A stretch of 12,348 bases of DNA, from the NCBI GenBank assembly GCA_003575245.1, contig NMQN01000367.1:1-12348 (forward strand), given 5' to 3'. The notes below the pieces were generated by a model. The model worked only from the letters and a program-made list of their open reading frames with translations, did not search any database and had not been told where the DNA came from. The position numbers and the translations under genes were made by a program. The DNA is from Candidatus Atribacteria bacterium 1244-E10-H5-B2 (GTDB lineage Bacteria; Atribacterota; JS1; SB-45; 34-128). Of this stretch, positions 1-7,624 are shown in pieces (position 1 is the stretch's first letter; each line of letters begins with the position of its first letter).

Positions 1-735
1 TTTAACCCCTCTCTCAATCTCTTGGGCAATTTCCATAGGATCTTCACTTTTAGGATTATCCGCAGTTATTACTATGTAATCACTATATGTCCCTATAACT
101 TCCCCCATGGTAGCCCTTACCTTATTATATTTCTCTCCACCATGTCCAAATACAGTTATTATTTTATGTAAGGCAAAGTTATGTAAATTCCCCAATATAT
201 TCCCCAATCCATGATAATTATGAGCAAAATCTATAATAATATTATAGTTCTGTCCATATTCAAGCAGTTTATATCTTCCCGGGGCTCCATAAAATTCACT
301 TAAAGCTTGAGAAATTACACCAGGAAAGATCCCTTGAGTAATAGCTGTTGCTATAGACGCCAAAGCATTATATATGTTGTATATTCCACTAAAATTTAAA
401 TCTATCCTAGTCCCGCCCAGAGGGGTTTCTACCATAAAGGATGAATCTTTGAGATTCATTCTTATTTTCTTGGCTCTAATGTCAGCTTCTTTTTCTATCC
501 CATAAGTAACTAAGTTAACCTTATTACAATCTATAAAATCTTTACTGTGCCCTTCGTCAATATTAATTACGGCAAATTTTTCATAATTTTCTTTCTTACT
601 TTTATTTAAACTTAAAAATAATTTTTTCTTGGCCTTTAAATAATTAGAAAAATTTTTATGGATTTCGAAATGCTCCTTGCTGATATTAGTAAAGATAGCT
701 ACATCAAAATCGCATCCTTCTACGCGGGATAATTG
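1..735 (-). CDS. murE: MurE, middle part (partial, inverted relative to the operon)
   Basis: UDP-MurNAc-tripeptide synthetase fragment. MurE is the cytoplasmic ATP-dependent ligase that adds the third, usually diamino, acid to UDP-MurNAc-L-Ala-D-Glu. Read from 735 down to 1 the minus strand is open for 245 codons. It begins QLSRVEGCDFDVAIFTN (central ATPase domain), passes through SGIYNIYNALASIATA, GAPGRYKLL and IIIDFAHNYHGLGNIL, and ends in the C-terminal domain with FGHGGEKYNKVRATMGE and TADNPKSEDP. These are the family motifs in correct order. Upstream of residue Q the family-expected N-terminus, P-loop and EVSSHAL segment are absent, because the sequence folds back on itself there. The 3' end runs off the window. 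Rejoined with the plus-strand piece it would give about 308 C-terminal residues of a protein usually near 490. The specificity motif reads DNPK, where m-DAP enzymes usually have DNPR. Identity is certain; orientation may be an artefact. Confidence 0.9.
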
Positions 736-787
736 TAAAAGTGAAGATCCTATGGAAATTGCCCAAGAGATTGAGAGAGGGGTTAAA
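1..787. repeat. 52-bp perfect inverted repeat and fold-back junction in murE
   Basis: Bases 1-52 are the exact reverse complement of 736-787. After a 2-bp mismatch (53-54 against 734-735) the match resumes for 7 bp (55-61 against 727-733, GGATAAT on the sense side). Bases 62-726 between the arms are unique and encode MurE antisense. The first arm begins at window base 1, so it may be longer. The arrangement is what results when a growing strand copying murE antisense re-anneals by GGATAAT microhomology to the sense strand and continues downstream. Known multiple-displacement-amplification chimeras have this form; a real in vivo inversion is possible but less likely. Confidence 0.9.
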
Positions 788-976
788 AAAACAGATAAAG
801 ATTATATCATAATTACTGATAGGGTAAAGGCTATTAAACATGCTTTAGAAAAAGCTGAGGAAGGGGATATAGTCCTAATAGCTGGAAAAGGGCCTGAAAA
901 TGAGCAGATTTATCATAACAGAGTTATCCATCATAATGATGAGGAAGTAGTGAAATATATTTTAACAGGGAGATAA
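736..976 (+). CDS. murE: MurE, C-terminal fragment (5' truncated at an inversion junction)
   Basis: C-terminal end of the same MurE ligase, in the sense direction of the operon. It reads KSEDPMEIAQEIERG, then a stretch containing IIITDRVKAIKHAL, EEGDIVLIAGKGPENEQI and a short tail ending KYILTGR before TAA. The family hallmark 'GKGHE' near the end appears here as GKGPE. Only about 80 residues are genuine. An apparent TTG start at 677 would add about 20 residues that are merely antisense murE, so it is not a real start. At the junction the codons read GAT AAT TGT AAA (DNCK), whereas the minus-strand copy gives GAT AAT CCT AAA (DNPK). Cys for the conserved Pro therefore comes from the chimeric join. 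The stop lies 4 bp before murF, whose RBS (AGGGAG, 967-972) sits inside this gene's end, so murE-murF are normally cotranscribed and coupled. Confidence 0.85.
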
Positions 977-980
977 GAGA

Positions 981-2414
981 TTGGAAAACTGTAAGATTAA
1001 AGAATTTATAAAGGCTGTCTCGGGAAAGATAATTCAAGGAGACCGGGATTGCTTAATAAGCAGAATTTCCATAGATAGCCGAACTTTAATTCCCGGTGAT
1101 TTATTTTTTGCTATAATTGGGCCCAGTTTCGATGGACATGATTTTATTATTGAAGCTTTTAATAAGGGAGCGGTGGGAGCAGTAGCCTGTAAGAGTGTGA
1201 GTAGCTTGTTGCAGAATGAAGAAATAGATAAAAATAAAGTTATTGTAGAAGTAAAAGATACTCTTTCTGCCTTACAAAATTGGTCTAAACATTATAAGGA
1301 TAAATTTAAAACTTTTAATATCTGTGTAACCGGCAGTAATGGAAAGACCACTACCAAAGAAATTATTGCCCATATCTTATCTCAAGAATTCCCTCTTTTG
1401 AAGACCTCTGGAAATTATAATAATGAAATTGGAATTCCTCTTACCCTGCTACAGCTTAATAAATCACATAAGATATTAGTGGTAGAAATGGGAATGAGGG
1501 GTTTGGGTGAAATAAAAACTCTTACCAATTTTATTCCTCCTGATTTAGCATTGATTACCAATATCGGAGAGGCGCATATTGGTTTATTAGGTTCAAAGAA
1601 TAATATTTTTAAGGCTAAATCGGAATTATTACAATCATTGGATAAAGACGGAATGGCCATTATTAATAAAGACGACCCCTATTTTTTTAAGATGTTGGAA
1701 ATTGTTAAAGGTAAGAAAGTATATACCTTTGGTATTGAGAATGATAGTGATATTATGGCTTGTAATATCAGAATAGTCAGTGATAAAGGAATAAGATTTA
1801 CTCTTGAAGTGCAAAATGATAAAAGGAGAGAAATATATTTTCCCTTGTTGGGAAGGCATAATATTTATAATGCCCTTGCCGCTTCTGCGGTTGCTTTTGC
1901 CCTGGGAATAGAATTGGATTTAATTGAAAGAGGATTATTTTCTTTCAAACCGTTAGACCTGCATATGCAATTGAGCAATTTTTATAATGGTATTAAAATA
2001 TTGAATGATTCTTATAATGCGAGTCCGATATCAGTAAAAAGTGCTTTAGAAACTTTGACAGAAGTTGCACAAAACAATAGAAAAATAGCCATCTTAGGAG
2101 ATATGCTGGAATTAGGAGAAAAGACCGACTTCTACCACCGGGAAGTAGGAAAAGAAGTAACAGAATTGTCTATTGATACTCTAATAACTGTGGGCAGAGG
2201 AGGAAAAATAATTGCTCAATCTTCCAAAGAAAAGGGGATGGCAGAAAAAAGAGTTTTTTCTTTTGAGAAAAATGAGAAGAGAATTTTGGCTAAAAAGCTG
2301 TTAAATTTAACCAAACCCGGAGATTTTATCTTATTAAAAGGTTCTCGAGAAATGAAAATGGAAGAGATTTTAGAATTTTTGCAAAAAGAGTATCAAAAAA
2401 ATAATCCCACCTAA
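981..2414 (+). CDS. murF: UDP-N-acetylmuramoyl-tripeptide--D-alanyl-D-alanine ligase
   Basis: MurF ligates D-Ala-D-Ala to UDP-MurNAc-tripeptide in the cytoplasm using ATP, the last soluble precursor step. The 477 residues are near the usual length. Residues 1-100 form the N-terminal UDP-substrate domain (IDSRTLIPGDLFFAI at 31-45). The central ATPase domain has the P-loop GSNGKTTT at 118-125, NYNNEIGIPLTLL at 145-157, EMGMRGLGEI at 169-178 and TNIGEAHIG at 193-201. The C-terminal domain carries LNDSYNASP at 341-349, GDMLELGE at 373-380 and a terminal KGSREMKME. The start is TTG at 981, supported by AGGGAG at 967-972 with 8-nt spacing and by the natural N-terminus; no better ATG is near. It lies 4 bp after murE, and its own stop TAA is part of the mraY RBS. 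The substrate tripeptide depends on MurE, whose third-residue specificity is unclear here. Confidence 0.96.
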   Translation: MENCKIKEFIKAVSGKIIQGDRDCLISRISIDSRTLIPGDLFFAIIGPSFDGHDFIIEAFNKGAVGAVACKSVSSLLQNEEIDKNKVIVEVKDTLSALQNWSKHYKDKFKTFNICVTGSNGKTTTKEIIAHILSQEFPLLKTSGNYNNEIGIPLTLLQLNKSHKILVVEMGMRGLGEIKTLTNFIPPDLALITNIGEAHIGLLGSKNNIFKAKSELLQSLDKDGMAIINKDDPYFFKMLEIVKGKKVYTFGIENDSDIMACNIRIVSDKGIRFTLEVQNDKRREIYFPLLGRHNIYNALAASAVAFALGIELDLIERGLFSFKPLDLHMQLSNFYNGIKILNDSYNASPISVKSALETLTEVAQNNRKIAILGDMLELGEKTDFYHREVGKEVTELSIDTLITVGRGGKIIAQSSKEKGMAEKRVFSFEKNEKRILAKKLLNLTKPGDFILLKGSREMKMEEILEFLQKEYQKNNPT

Positions 2415-2424
2415 GGAGGAGATA

Positions 2425-3375
2425 ATGACCTGTTGGCCCTTAACTTTATTAGTTTCGTTTATAATTCCGGTTATTGCTCTGCCGTTTTTTATAAAATATT
2501 TAAAAAAACATAATGTAGGACAGAAAATTCGTCAGGAAGGGCCAAATCTTCATCAACATAAAACGGGGACACCTACCATGGGAGGAGTAATAGTTATCCT
2601 TACTTTGATAATAATAGTTTTACTCCTTGTTCCTTATAATAAATATGTTTTGTGGTCATTAATTACTACTGTCGGTTTTGGTCTTATCGGCTTGGTTGAT
2701 GATTTAATAAAATATCTTAAGAAACGATCATTAGGTCTTCTTACTATGCAGAAGTTGTTCCTTCAAATTGGCTTTGCTTTAATAGTTGCCTATTGTGTCC
2801 AACAAAGCACTGATTTAGGTACAGAAATTTATCTCCCTTTTATAAAAAATAGTATAGATTTGGGAATTATGTTTGTACCTTTTGTGGTCTTAGTGATGAT
2901 TAGTTCGGTTAATGCGGTAAATTTAACCGATGGCTTAGATGGACTGGCAGGCGGCTTAATAATTATTTCAATGTTCAGTTTTGCTTTAATTGCCTATATC
3001 CAAAATGTATTGCCTATGAGCCTATTTGCCCTGATAATTGCCTTTACCTCTCTCGGTTTTTTAATCTATAATTTTTATCCGGCCCAGATATTTTTGGGAG
3101 ATGTAGGTTCTTTGGCTTTAGGCGGAGCTCTTGCTTCAGTAGTAATTTTTACCAAAACAGAGTTGTTTTTACTGCTAATAGGCGGGGTATTTGTGATTGA
3201 AACTTTATCAGTGATACTTCAGGTTGTTTCGGTAAAATTAAGAAGTAAGATTATTTTTAAGATGAGTCCTATTCACCACCACTTTGAGCTTTGTGGCTGG
3301 AAAGAACCTAAAATTATTATTAGATTTTGGATTACTGGAGTGATATTGGCTCTTATCGGAATAGCCAGTATTTAG
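2425..3375 (+). CDS. mraY: Phospho-N-acetylmuramoyl-pentapeptide transferase
   Basis: MraY transfers phospho-MurNAc-pentapeptide from UDP to undecaprenyl phosphate, making lipid I at the inner face of the membrane. The protein has 316 residues with about ten hydrophobic segments, the usual size. Family motifs are all present: HQHKTGTPTMGG at 43-54, the Mg-binding Asp pair in LVDDLIKYLKKRSLGL (D92, D93), NLTDGLDG at 166-173, FLGDVGSLALGG at 223-234, and the histidine cluster SPIHHHFEL at 281-289. The ATG at 2425 follows an excellent RBS, AAGGAGGAG, that overlaps the murF stop codon (2412-2414), so translation is probably coupled to murF. In most dcw clusters murD follows; here a non-coding stretch rich in hairpins begins directly after the stop. 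All catalytic residues are intact. Confidence 0.97.
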   Translation: MTCWPLTLLVSFIIPVIALPFFIKYLKKHNVGQKIRQEGPNLHQHKTGTPTMGGVIVILTLIIIVLLLVPYNKYVLWSLITTVGFGLIGLVDDLIKYLKKRSLGLLTMQKLFLQIGFALIVAYCVQQSTDLGTEIYLPFIKNSIDLGIMFVPFVVLVMISSVNAVNLTDGLDGLAGGLIIISMFSFALIAYIQNVLPMSLFALIIAFTSLGFLIYNFYPAQIFLGDVGSLALGGALASVVIFTKTELFLLLIGGVFVIETLSVILQVVSVKLRSKIIFKMSPIHHHFELCGWKEPKIIIRFWITGVILALIGIASI

Positions 3376-3478
3376 TGTATCGTTAGCTAGTAAAATAAAG
3401 TAATGAGTAATGAGCAATGTGTGACAAGTAATAAGTTTCGAGTTCCAGGTTGCAAGTTGCGGGTTTAAAAAAAAGTAG

Positions 3479-3498
3479 GGGCACGATGTATCGTGCCC
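3479..3498. repeat. GGGCACGAT palindrome
   Basis: GGGCACGAT (3479-3487), a GT loop, then ATCGTGCCC (3490-3498): a 9-bp perfect stem. It is preceded by an eight-A run and GTAGG. Read on the minus strand it is therefore a hairpin followed by a T-run, which could terminate transcription coming from the right. It belongs to the same family as 3539-3562 and 12231-12250. Confidence 0.85.
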
Positions 3499-3504
3499 AA
3501 AGTA

Positions 3505-3525
3505 AGACAGGCGTCTCGCCTGTCT
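3505..3525. repeat. AGACAGGCG hairpin
   Basis: AGACAGGCG (3505-3513) and CGCCTGTCT (3517-3525) pair perfectly over 9 bp around a TCT loop. No T-run follows. It lies 6 bp after the previous palindrome, so the two form a block with the next one at 3539. Confidence 0.8.
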
Positions 3526-3538
3526 GTGAATTATAAGA

Positions 3539-3562
3539 AAGGGCACAATTCATTGTGCCCTT
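3539..3562. repeat. AAGGGCACAAT palindrome
   Basis: AAGGGCACAAT (3539-3549), a TC loop, ATTGTGCCCTT (3552-3562): an 11-bp perfect stem. The core is the reverse complement of the palindrome after ftsZ (12231-12250). In this copy no T-run follows on the plus strand, so it is a poor terminator for mraY. Confidence 0.85.
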
Positions 3563-3674
3563 ACGCCTGAATCTTATTTCTTTAACGCGATACGCGATAC
3601 TCGATAGTAAATTACTATACGCTAAACGCTGTACGCTCTACGCTAACAATTAAACATGAGGTTATGCTTAAAAG

Positions 3675-4781
3675 ATGTTAACAGAAAAAAGATCTCCTGA
3701 TTTATGGCTTTTTATAACGGTAATTATTCTAATGGCTATTGGTATATGTATGGTTTTTAGTTCAAGTTACATTATGGCTTATAAATGGTATGGGGATAGT
3801 TATTATTTTTTAAAAAGACAATTAATTTATGCTATAATAGCTTTAGTAGTATTTTTTTTCGCTATATTTACCGATTATCATTATTATAAAAAATTTACTA
3901 TGCCTATCTTAATTTTATCCATTGCATTGCTATCGATGGTATATATTCCCAGTATCGGGAGGGCTGCCGGTGGGGCAAGAAGATGGATTAAGATAGGATT
4001 TTTTTCTTTTCAGCCTTCCGAAATTGCTAAATTTGCTTTAATCTTATATATGGCAGAGTCTTTGACCAGAAAACAAGTAAAAAATATAAAAACCTTTATT
4101 AGAGGGGTATTGCCCCCTTTAATTATTATGTTAGTAATGTTTTTATTAATCTTGAATGAACCAGATTTTAGTACTTCCTTAATTATTTTGGGCATTTCTT
4201 TTATTATGTTATTTATTGGGGGGACCAGAGTAATTCAGCTTTATGCATTAATAGTAGCAGCAATCCCCTTAGGAATTTTAATATTATTAAGAGAAGAATA
4301 TAGAAGAGCAAGATTGCTCTCCTTTTTGGACCCCTGGAAAGACCCATTAGATAGCGGGTTTCATATAATTCAATCTTTATTAGCCTTAGGGAGTGGAGGA
4401 ATTTTTGGAATCGGATTGGCAGAGAGTAAACAAAAATATTTCTATCTTCCCGACCAACACACCGACTTCATCTTCTCTATAATCGGTGAGGAATTAGGGT
4501 TTATAGGTACTGTAGTAATAATTATTCTCTTTACAATATTGTTGTGGCGTGGATTCAGGATAGCCTTAGGTTCTGCTGACCAATTTGGAACTTTGTTAGC
4601 TGCGGGCATTACTTCTATGATAGTTTTTCAGAGCATTTTAAATATTGGAGTGGTAACCAAGATGATTCCCACTACCGGCATTACCTTACCCTTTATCAGC
4701 TATGGGGGTTCATCTTTAATTGTAAATATGCTTTGCGCGGGAATTTTATTAAATATTTCCCGGTATAAATTAAAAGAATAG
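3675..4781 (+). CDS. ftsW: SEDS peptidoglycan glycosyltransferase FtsW
   Basis: FtsW polymerises lipid II into septal glycan strands together with a class B PBP. The 368-residue protein is almost wholly hydrophobic with about ten membrane segments, typical of the family. SEDS hallmarks are visible: GGARRWIKIGFFSFQPSEIAKF at 99-120, NEPDFSTSL at 161-169, DPWKDPLDSGFHIIQSLLALGSGG at 219-242, LPDQHTDFIFSIIGEELGF at 258-276 (D264 is the expected catalytic Asp) and PTTGITLPFISYGGSS at 332-347. Its position directly before murG favours FtsW over the elongation paralogue RodA. The ATG at 3675 gives a natural N-terminus, but the only upstream purine tract, GAGG at 3658-3661, is 13 nt away, so initiation may be weak. 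No partner PBP (ftsI) is in the window. The stop is followed by murG after 12 bp. Confidence 0.94.
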   Translation: MLTEKRSPDLWLFITVIILMAIGICMVFSSSYIMAYKWYGDSYYFLKRQLIYAIIALVVFFFAIFTDYHYYKKFTMPILILSIALLSMVYIPSIGRAAGGARRWIKIGFFSFQPSEIAKFALILYMAESLTRKQVKNIKTFIRGVLPPLIIMLVMFLLILNEPDFSTSLIILGISFIMLFIGGTRVIQLYALIVAAIPLGILILLREEYRRARLLSFLDPWKDPLDSGFHIIQSLLALGSGGIFGIGLAESKQKYFYLPDQHTDFIFSIIGEELGFIGTVVIIILFTILLWRGFRIALGSADQFGTLLAAGITSMIVFQSILNIGVVTKMIPTTGITLPFISYGGSSLIVNMLCAGILLNISRYKLKE

Positions 4782-4793
4782 GGAGCTTAATTG

Positions 4794-5903
4794 ATGGCAT
4801 TAAAGGTGATAATTTCGGGTGGTGGAACAGGGGGGCACATATATCCAGGAATTAGCTTAGCTTATGAGATAAAAGGCAGAAACATAAACAATGATATTTT
4901 GTTTGTGGGAACTGAAAGGGGACTGGAATCAAAACTTGTTCCTCGGGAAGGATTTGAAATTATAAAAATTAAAGCCCGGGGTATTAAGCGAAAAATATGT
5001 TTTGAAAATTTAACGGCTATTGTCATTTTTTTAGTTTCTTTATTTCAATCATATAAAATTATAAAAAAGTATAAACCGGATATAGTTATTGGAACAGGGG
5101 GTTATGTAAGCGGCTCGGTTGTTTTAATGGCAGCAATATTAGGTATTCCAACTTTTGTCCATGAGCAGAATGTAATACCCGGGATTACCAATAAATTTTT
5201 ATCTCGTATAGCCAGTAAAACATTTTTAAGCTTTGATCAGTCAAAAGAATATTTTAGTAATAAAGCAAAATTGATTTTTACGGGCAATCCCATACGTTTT
5301 AAAAATATTAAACCAGGCACAGACAGAGAGTATAAAAAATTTAACCTTGATTCTTCAAAAAAAACCATATTGGTATTGGGAGGCAGCAAAGGAGCAGCTT
5401 CAATTAATAGAGCTGTTCTGGGAGGTATCGATTTAATAAAAGAGGTTATAAAAAACGACTGGCAAGTTTTATTGATTAGCGGGCAAGATGATTATGATAA
5501 CATTATGAAAATAGTGGGAGAAGACCATAAAATATTTTCGGTAGAACCTTATTTGCATGATATCGAAAAAGCCTATTCTCTGGCTGATTTAGTAATCTGC
5601 CGGGCGGGAGCTACAACTTTGGCTGAGATTGGGGCTTATGGTTTACCGGCAATTTTAATACCTTATCCCTATGCTACTCATGATCACCAGGGAATCAACG
5701 CTAAAATTTTTGAAAGAGAAGGAGCTGCAATAATAATTTTAGAAAAGGATTTATCTGAAAAAAAATTAGGCCAGGTTTTATTCGATTTATTAAAAAATAA
5801 AAATCAATTGGAAATGATGGCTAAAAAGAGTAGAGAATTAAGTAATGTGAATTCAGCTAAAAAGATAGTGGACTATATTTCTGATTACATTAAAAAAACT
5901 TAA
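4794..5903 (+). CDS. murG: Lipid II synthase, UDP-GlcNAc transferase MurG
   Basis: MurG adds GlcNAc from UDP-GlcNAc to lipid I, forming lipid II on the cytoplasmic membrane face. It is a two-domain GT-B glycosyltransferase (GT28) of 369 residues, the usual size. The N-terminal domain has SGGGTGGHIYPG at 8-19, GTGGYVSGSV at 100-109 and VHEQNVIPGITNK at 122-134. The C-terminal UDP-GlcNAc domain has LGGSKGAASIN at 195-205, ICRAGATTLAEIGAYGLPA at 268-286 and PYATHDHQGINA at 292-303. I choose ATG 4794 because GGGAG (4781-4785) is 8 nt upstream; a TTG at 4791 would add one Met but leaves only 5 nt. The RBS overlaps the ftsW stop, so ftsW-murG are translationally coupled. A 326-bp repeat-bearing gap follows. 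Confidence 0.96.
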   Translation: MALKVIISGGGTGGHIYPGISLAYEIKGRNINNDILFVGTERGLESKLVPREGFEIIKIKARGIKRKICFENLTAIVIFLVSLFQSYKIIKKYKPDIVIGTGGYVSGSVVLMAAILGIPTFVHEQNVIPGITNKFLSRIASKTFLSFDQSKEYFSNKAKLIFTGNPIRFKNIKPGTDREYKKFNLDSSKKTILVLGGSKGAASINRAVLGGIDLIKEVIKNDWQVLLISGQDDYDNIMKIVGEDHKIFSVEPYLHDIEKAYSLADLVICRAGATTLAEIGAYGLPAILIPYPYATHDHQGINAKIFEREGAAIIILEKDLSEKKLGQVLFDLLKNKNQLEMMAKKSRELSNVNSAKKIVDYISDYIKKT

Positions 5904-6229
5904 AAAATATAAGAAGTATTTTACCAATAAAGCAGGAAAATTAATAATTTTGTTGAAATTATAATATAGTATGTAGTATCACATATCAAATTAGTCGATA
6001 GTGAATAGTGAATAGTCGTTAGTGTAAAACATAAGCTGTAAGATACAGGATGCAAATTCACAGTTTTAAGTTTAGGATAAAGCGAAAAAGTACAATCTAA
6101 ATTTCAAAACTTACAACTTTTTTCTTTAATTTTGAATTTTAAGCTATGGTTTTGCGCTTTGCGCTTTCAGTTTTTCGCTATATGCCCTTACGAAATACGC
6201 AATACGAAAAAAAGGTGGAATTATATTTA
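5904..6229. repeat. Intergenic repeat region between murG and murC
   Basis: 326 bp without a real gene. It is very AT-rich at first (5904-5990). At 5990-6023 there is a 35-bp word made of TCGATAGTGAATAGTGAAT then AGTCGTTAGT, whose reverse complement recurs with one mismatch at 8727-8760. From 6152 come short tandem words (TTTGCGCTTTGCGCTTTC) and at 6189-6208 TTACGAAATACGCAATACGA, related to the ATACG words in the other gaps. The final part carries the murC RBS. An open frame running from 6146 into murC translates repeat DNA and should not be added to MurC. Confidence 0.8.
6211..6218 (+). promoter_or_regulatory. murC ribosome binding site deciding the start
   Basis: AAAGGTGG lies 11 nt before ATG 6230. 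The upstream in-frame ATGs at 6146 and 6182 lie within repeat words and have no purine-rich site. The site places the start so that MurC begins MNEKKLHIHFIGVGGAGMSG, as expected for the family. Confidence 0.75.
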
Positions 6230-7618
6230 ATGAATGAAAAAAAATTACATATACATTTTATTGGAGTTGGTGGAGCGGGGATGAGTGGCTTAGCCTCAAT
6301 CCTTCTTGATTCAGGTCATAAGATCAGTGGTTCTGATATTGTAACTTCAAAGATAACTAAAAGATTGGCTGATAAAGGAGCAACTATTTTTAAAGGTCAT
6401 AATGAAGATAATGTAGAAGGGGCGGATTTAGTAGTAGTTTCATCAGCAATCCCCGAATCTAATTCGGAAATAAGGGGTGCCAGGGATAGAAAGATTACCA
6501 TAATCAAAAGGGCTGAAATGCTGGCAAGGCTTATGGATAATAAATATGGAATAGCCATTGCCGGTACACACGGTAAGAGCACCACTACTTCCATGATAAG
6601 CCTATTATTAGAAAGAAGCGGTCTCGACCCTACCGTAGTAGTAGGAGGAGAACTGAACAATTTTAAAAAGAATGCTAAATTGGGGAAAGGTAATCATATA
6701 GTTGTAGAAGCCGATGAGAGTGATAGTTCATTTTTGGAATTGAATCCACGTATGGCTATAGTCACCAACATAGAAGATGACCATTTAGATCATTATGAAA
6801 ATGTAGAAAATATTCTAAAAGATTTCAAGAAATTTATTGATAAAGTTCCTGATAATGGAAGAATAATCCTGTGCAAGGATTGCGATAATGTGAAGAGGCT
6901 GATAAAAGAATATGGGAAAAGACATGTTTCTTATGGAATATTTACTGAGGCAGATCTTATGGCCAAAGATATAGAATTAGATAAGTTAAATTCTAAATCA
7001 AAAATATACTGGCAGGGTGAAAAAATCGGTGACCTTTGTTTAAAGGTTGCCGGATATCACAATATTCTAAATGCTTTAGCAGCAATAGCTGTTGCCCGGG
7101 AACTGGGGATAAGTTTTAGGGAAATTGCTAAAATATTGGAAACCTATAAAGGTGTACATAGAAGAATGGAAATTATTGCTAATTTGGACGACAACATATT
7201 AATTATTGATGATTACGCTCATCATCCTACCGAGATTAAAGCAACTTTGAGTGCCTTAAGAAGTAGCTGGCAAAACAGAAGAATAATTGCCGTATTTCAA
7301 CCCCACCGCTACAGCAGAACTAAACTTTTAGCAGAAAAGTTCGGTAAGGCATTTTTTGATGCTGATTGTGTAATTATCAATGATATTTATTCAGCCAATG
7401 AACCACCGATATTCGGAATTAGCGGAGGAACCATATTTAGGGAAATTAAAAAAACCAACCATAGGCAGATAAAATATTTGCCCTCCAAAGATAATATTTT
7501 AAGTTATTTATATGAAATTGTGCAACCCGGAGATATAATATTAACTATGGGGGCGGGAGATATTTGGACTGTTGGCCAGGAATTGGCTAAGCAATTAAAG
7601 AAAACAAAGGGATTTTAA
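6230..7618 (+). CDS. murC: UDP-N-acetylmuramate--L-alanine ligase
   Basis: MurC adds L-Ala, the first stem-peptide residue, to UDP-MurNAc in the cytoplasm with ATP. With the start at 6230 it has 462 residues, the normal length. Domain 1 opens with the UDP-binding GVGGAGMSG (12-20). The ATPase domain has the P-loop AGTHGKSTTT (111-120), VEADESDSSFL (159-169), TNIEDDHLDHY (179-189) and GYHNILNALAAIAVA (275-289). The C-terminal domain carries GVHRRMEI (308-315), IIDDYAHHPTEIKATL (325-340), FQPHRYSR (356-363) and TMGAGDIW (439-446). Nothing is missing. An upstream ATG at 6146 would add 28 residues encoded by repeat DNA, so I reject it. MurC precedes murB by 6 bp; both act early in the pathway. 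It is separated from murG by the repeat gap, so it may need its own promoter or readthrough. Confidence 0.96.
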   Translation: MNEKKLHIHFIGVGGAGMSGLASILLDSGHKISGSDIVTSKITKRLADKGATIFKGHNEDNVEGADLVVVSSAIPESNSEIRGARDRKITIIKRAEMLARLMDNKYGIAIAGTHGKSTTTSMISLLLERSGLDPTVVVGGELNNFKKNAKLGKGNHIVVEADESDSSFLELNPRMAIVTNIEDDHLDHYENVENILKDFKKFIDKVPDNGRIILCKDCDNVKRLIKEYGKRHVSYGIFTEADLMAKDIELDKLNSKSKIYWQGEKIGDLCLKVAGYHNILNALAAIAVARELGISFREIAKILETYKGVHRRMEIIANLDDNILIIDDYAHHPTEIKATLSALRSSWQNRRIIAVFQPHRYSRTKLLAEKFGKAFFDADCVIINDIYSANEPPIFGISGGTIFREIKKTNHRQIKYLPSKDNILSYLYEIVQPGDIILTMGAGDIWTVGQELAKQLKKTKGF

Positions 7619-7624
7619 TTTTAT

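Larger units (their letters stand above)
3376..3674. repeat. Intergenic repeat region at the canonical murD position
   Basis: About 300 bp with no credible gene. In order it holds: (1) a word-like repetitive stretch at 3399-3466 built from AGTAATGAG and AAGTTGCGGG variants; (2) an A-run; (3) three short-loop palindromes at 3479-3498, 3505-3525 and 3539-3562; (4) CTTTAACGCGATACGCGATAC at 3580-3600, with a 21-bp, two-mismatch inverted match at 8557-8577; (5) tandem TACGCT-like words at 3618-3645. Elements 1-3 recur in inverted orientation after ftsZ. No MurD motif or remnant can be read in any frame. The region splits murE-murF-mraY from ftsW-murG. Confidence 0.85.

Noticed and set aside
677..735. 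TTG start at 677 giving a 99-residue protein ending in MurE sequence
   Set aside because: The first 20 codons are the antisense of murE across the inversion junction; there is no RBS and no family similarity in that part.
3238..3546. Minus-strand open frame of 102 codons across the mraY end and the repeats
   Set aside because: It is the shadow of mraY plus translated palindromes, with no recognisable protein features.
3376..3674. CRISPR array in the repeat-rich gap
   Set aside because: Repeats are of different lengths and kinds, with no regular spacing or unique spacers.
5950..5982. Promoter upstream of murC (TTGAAA or TATAAT-like strings)
   Set aside because: The TATAAT at 5960-5965 has no -35 at proper spacing, and TTGAAA has only a poor -10; the DNA is too AT-rich for a call.
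6146..6229. 28-residue N-terminal extension of MurC
   Set aside because: It is encoded by TTTGCGC and ATACG repeat words; a good RBS and the family N-terminus place the start at 6230.
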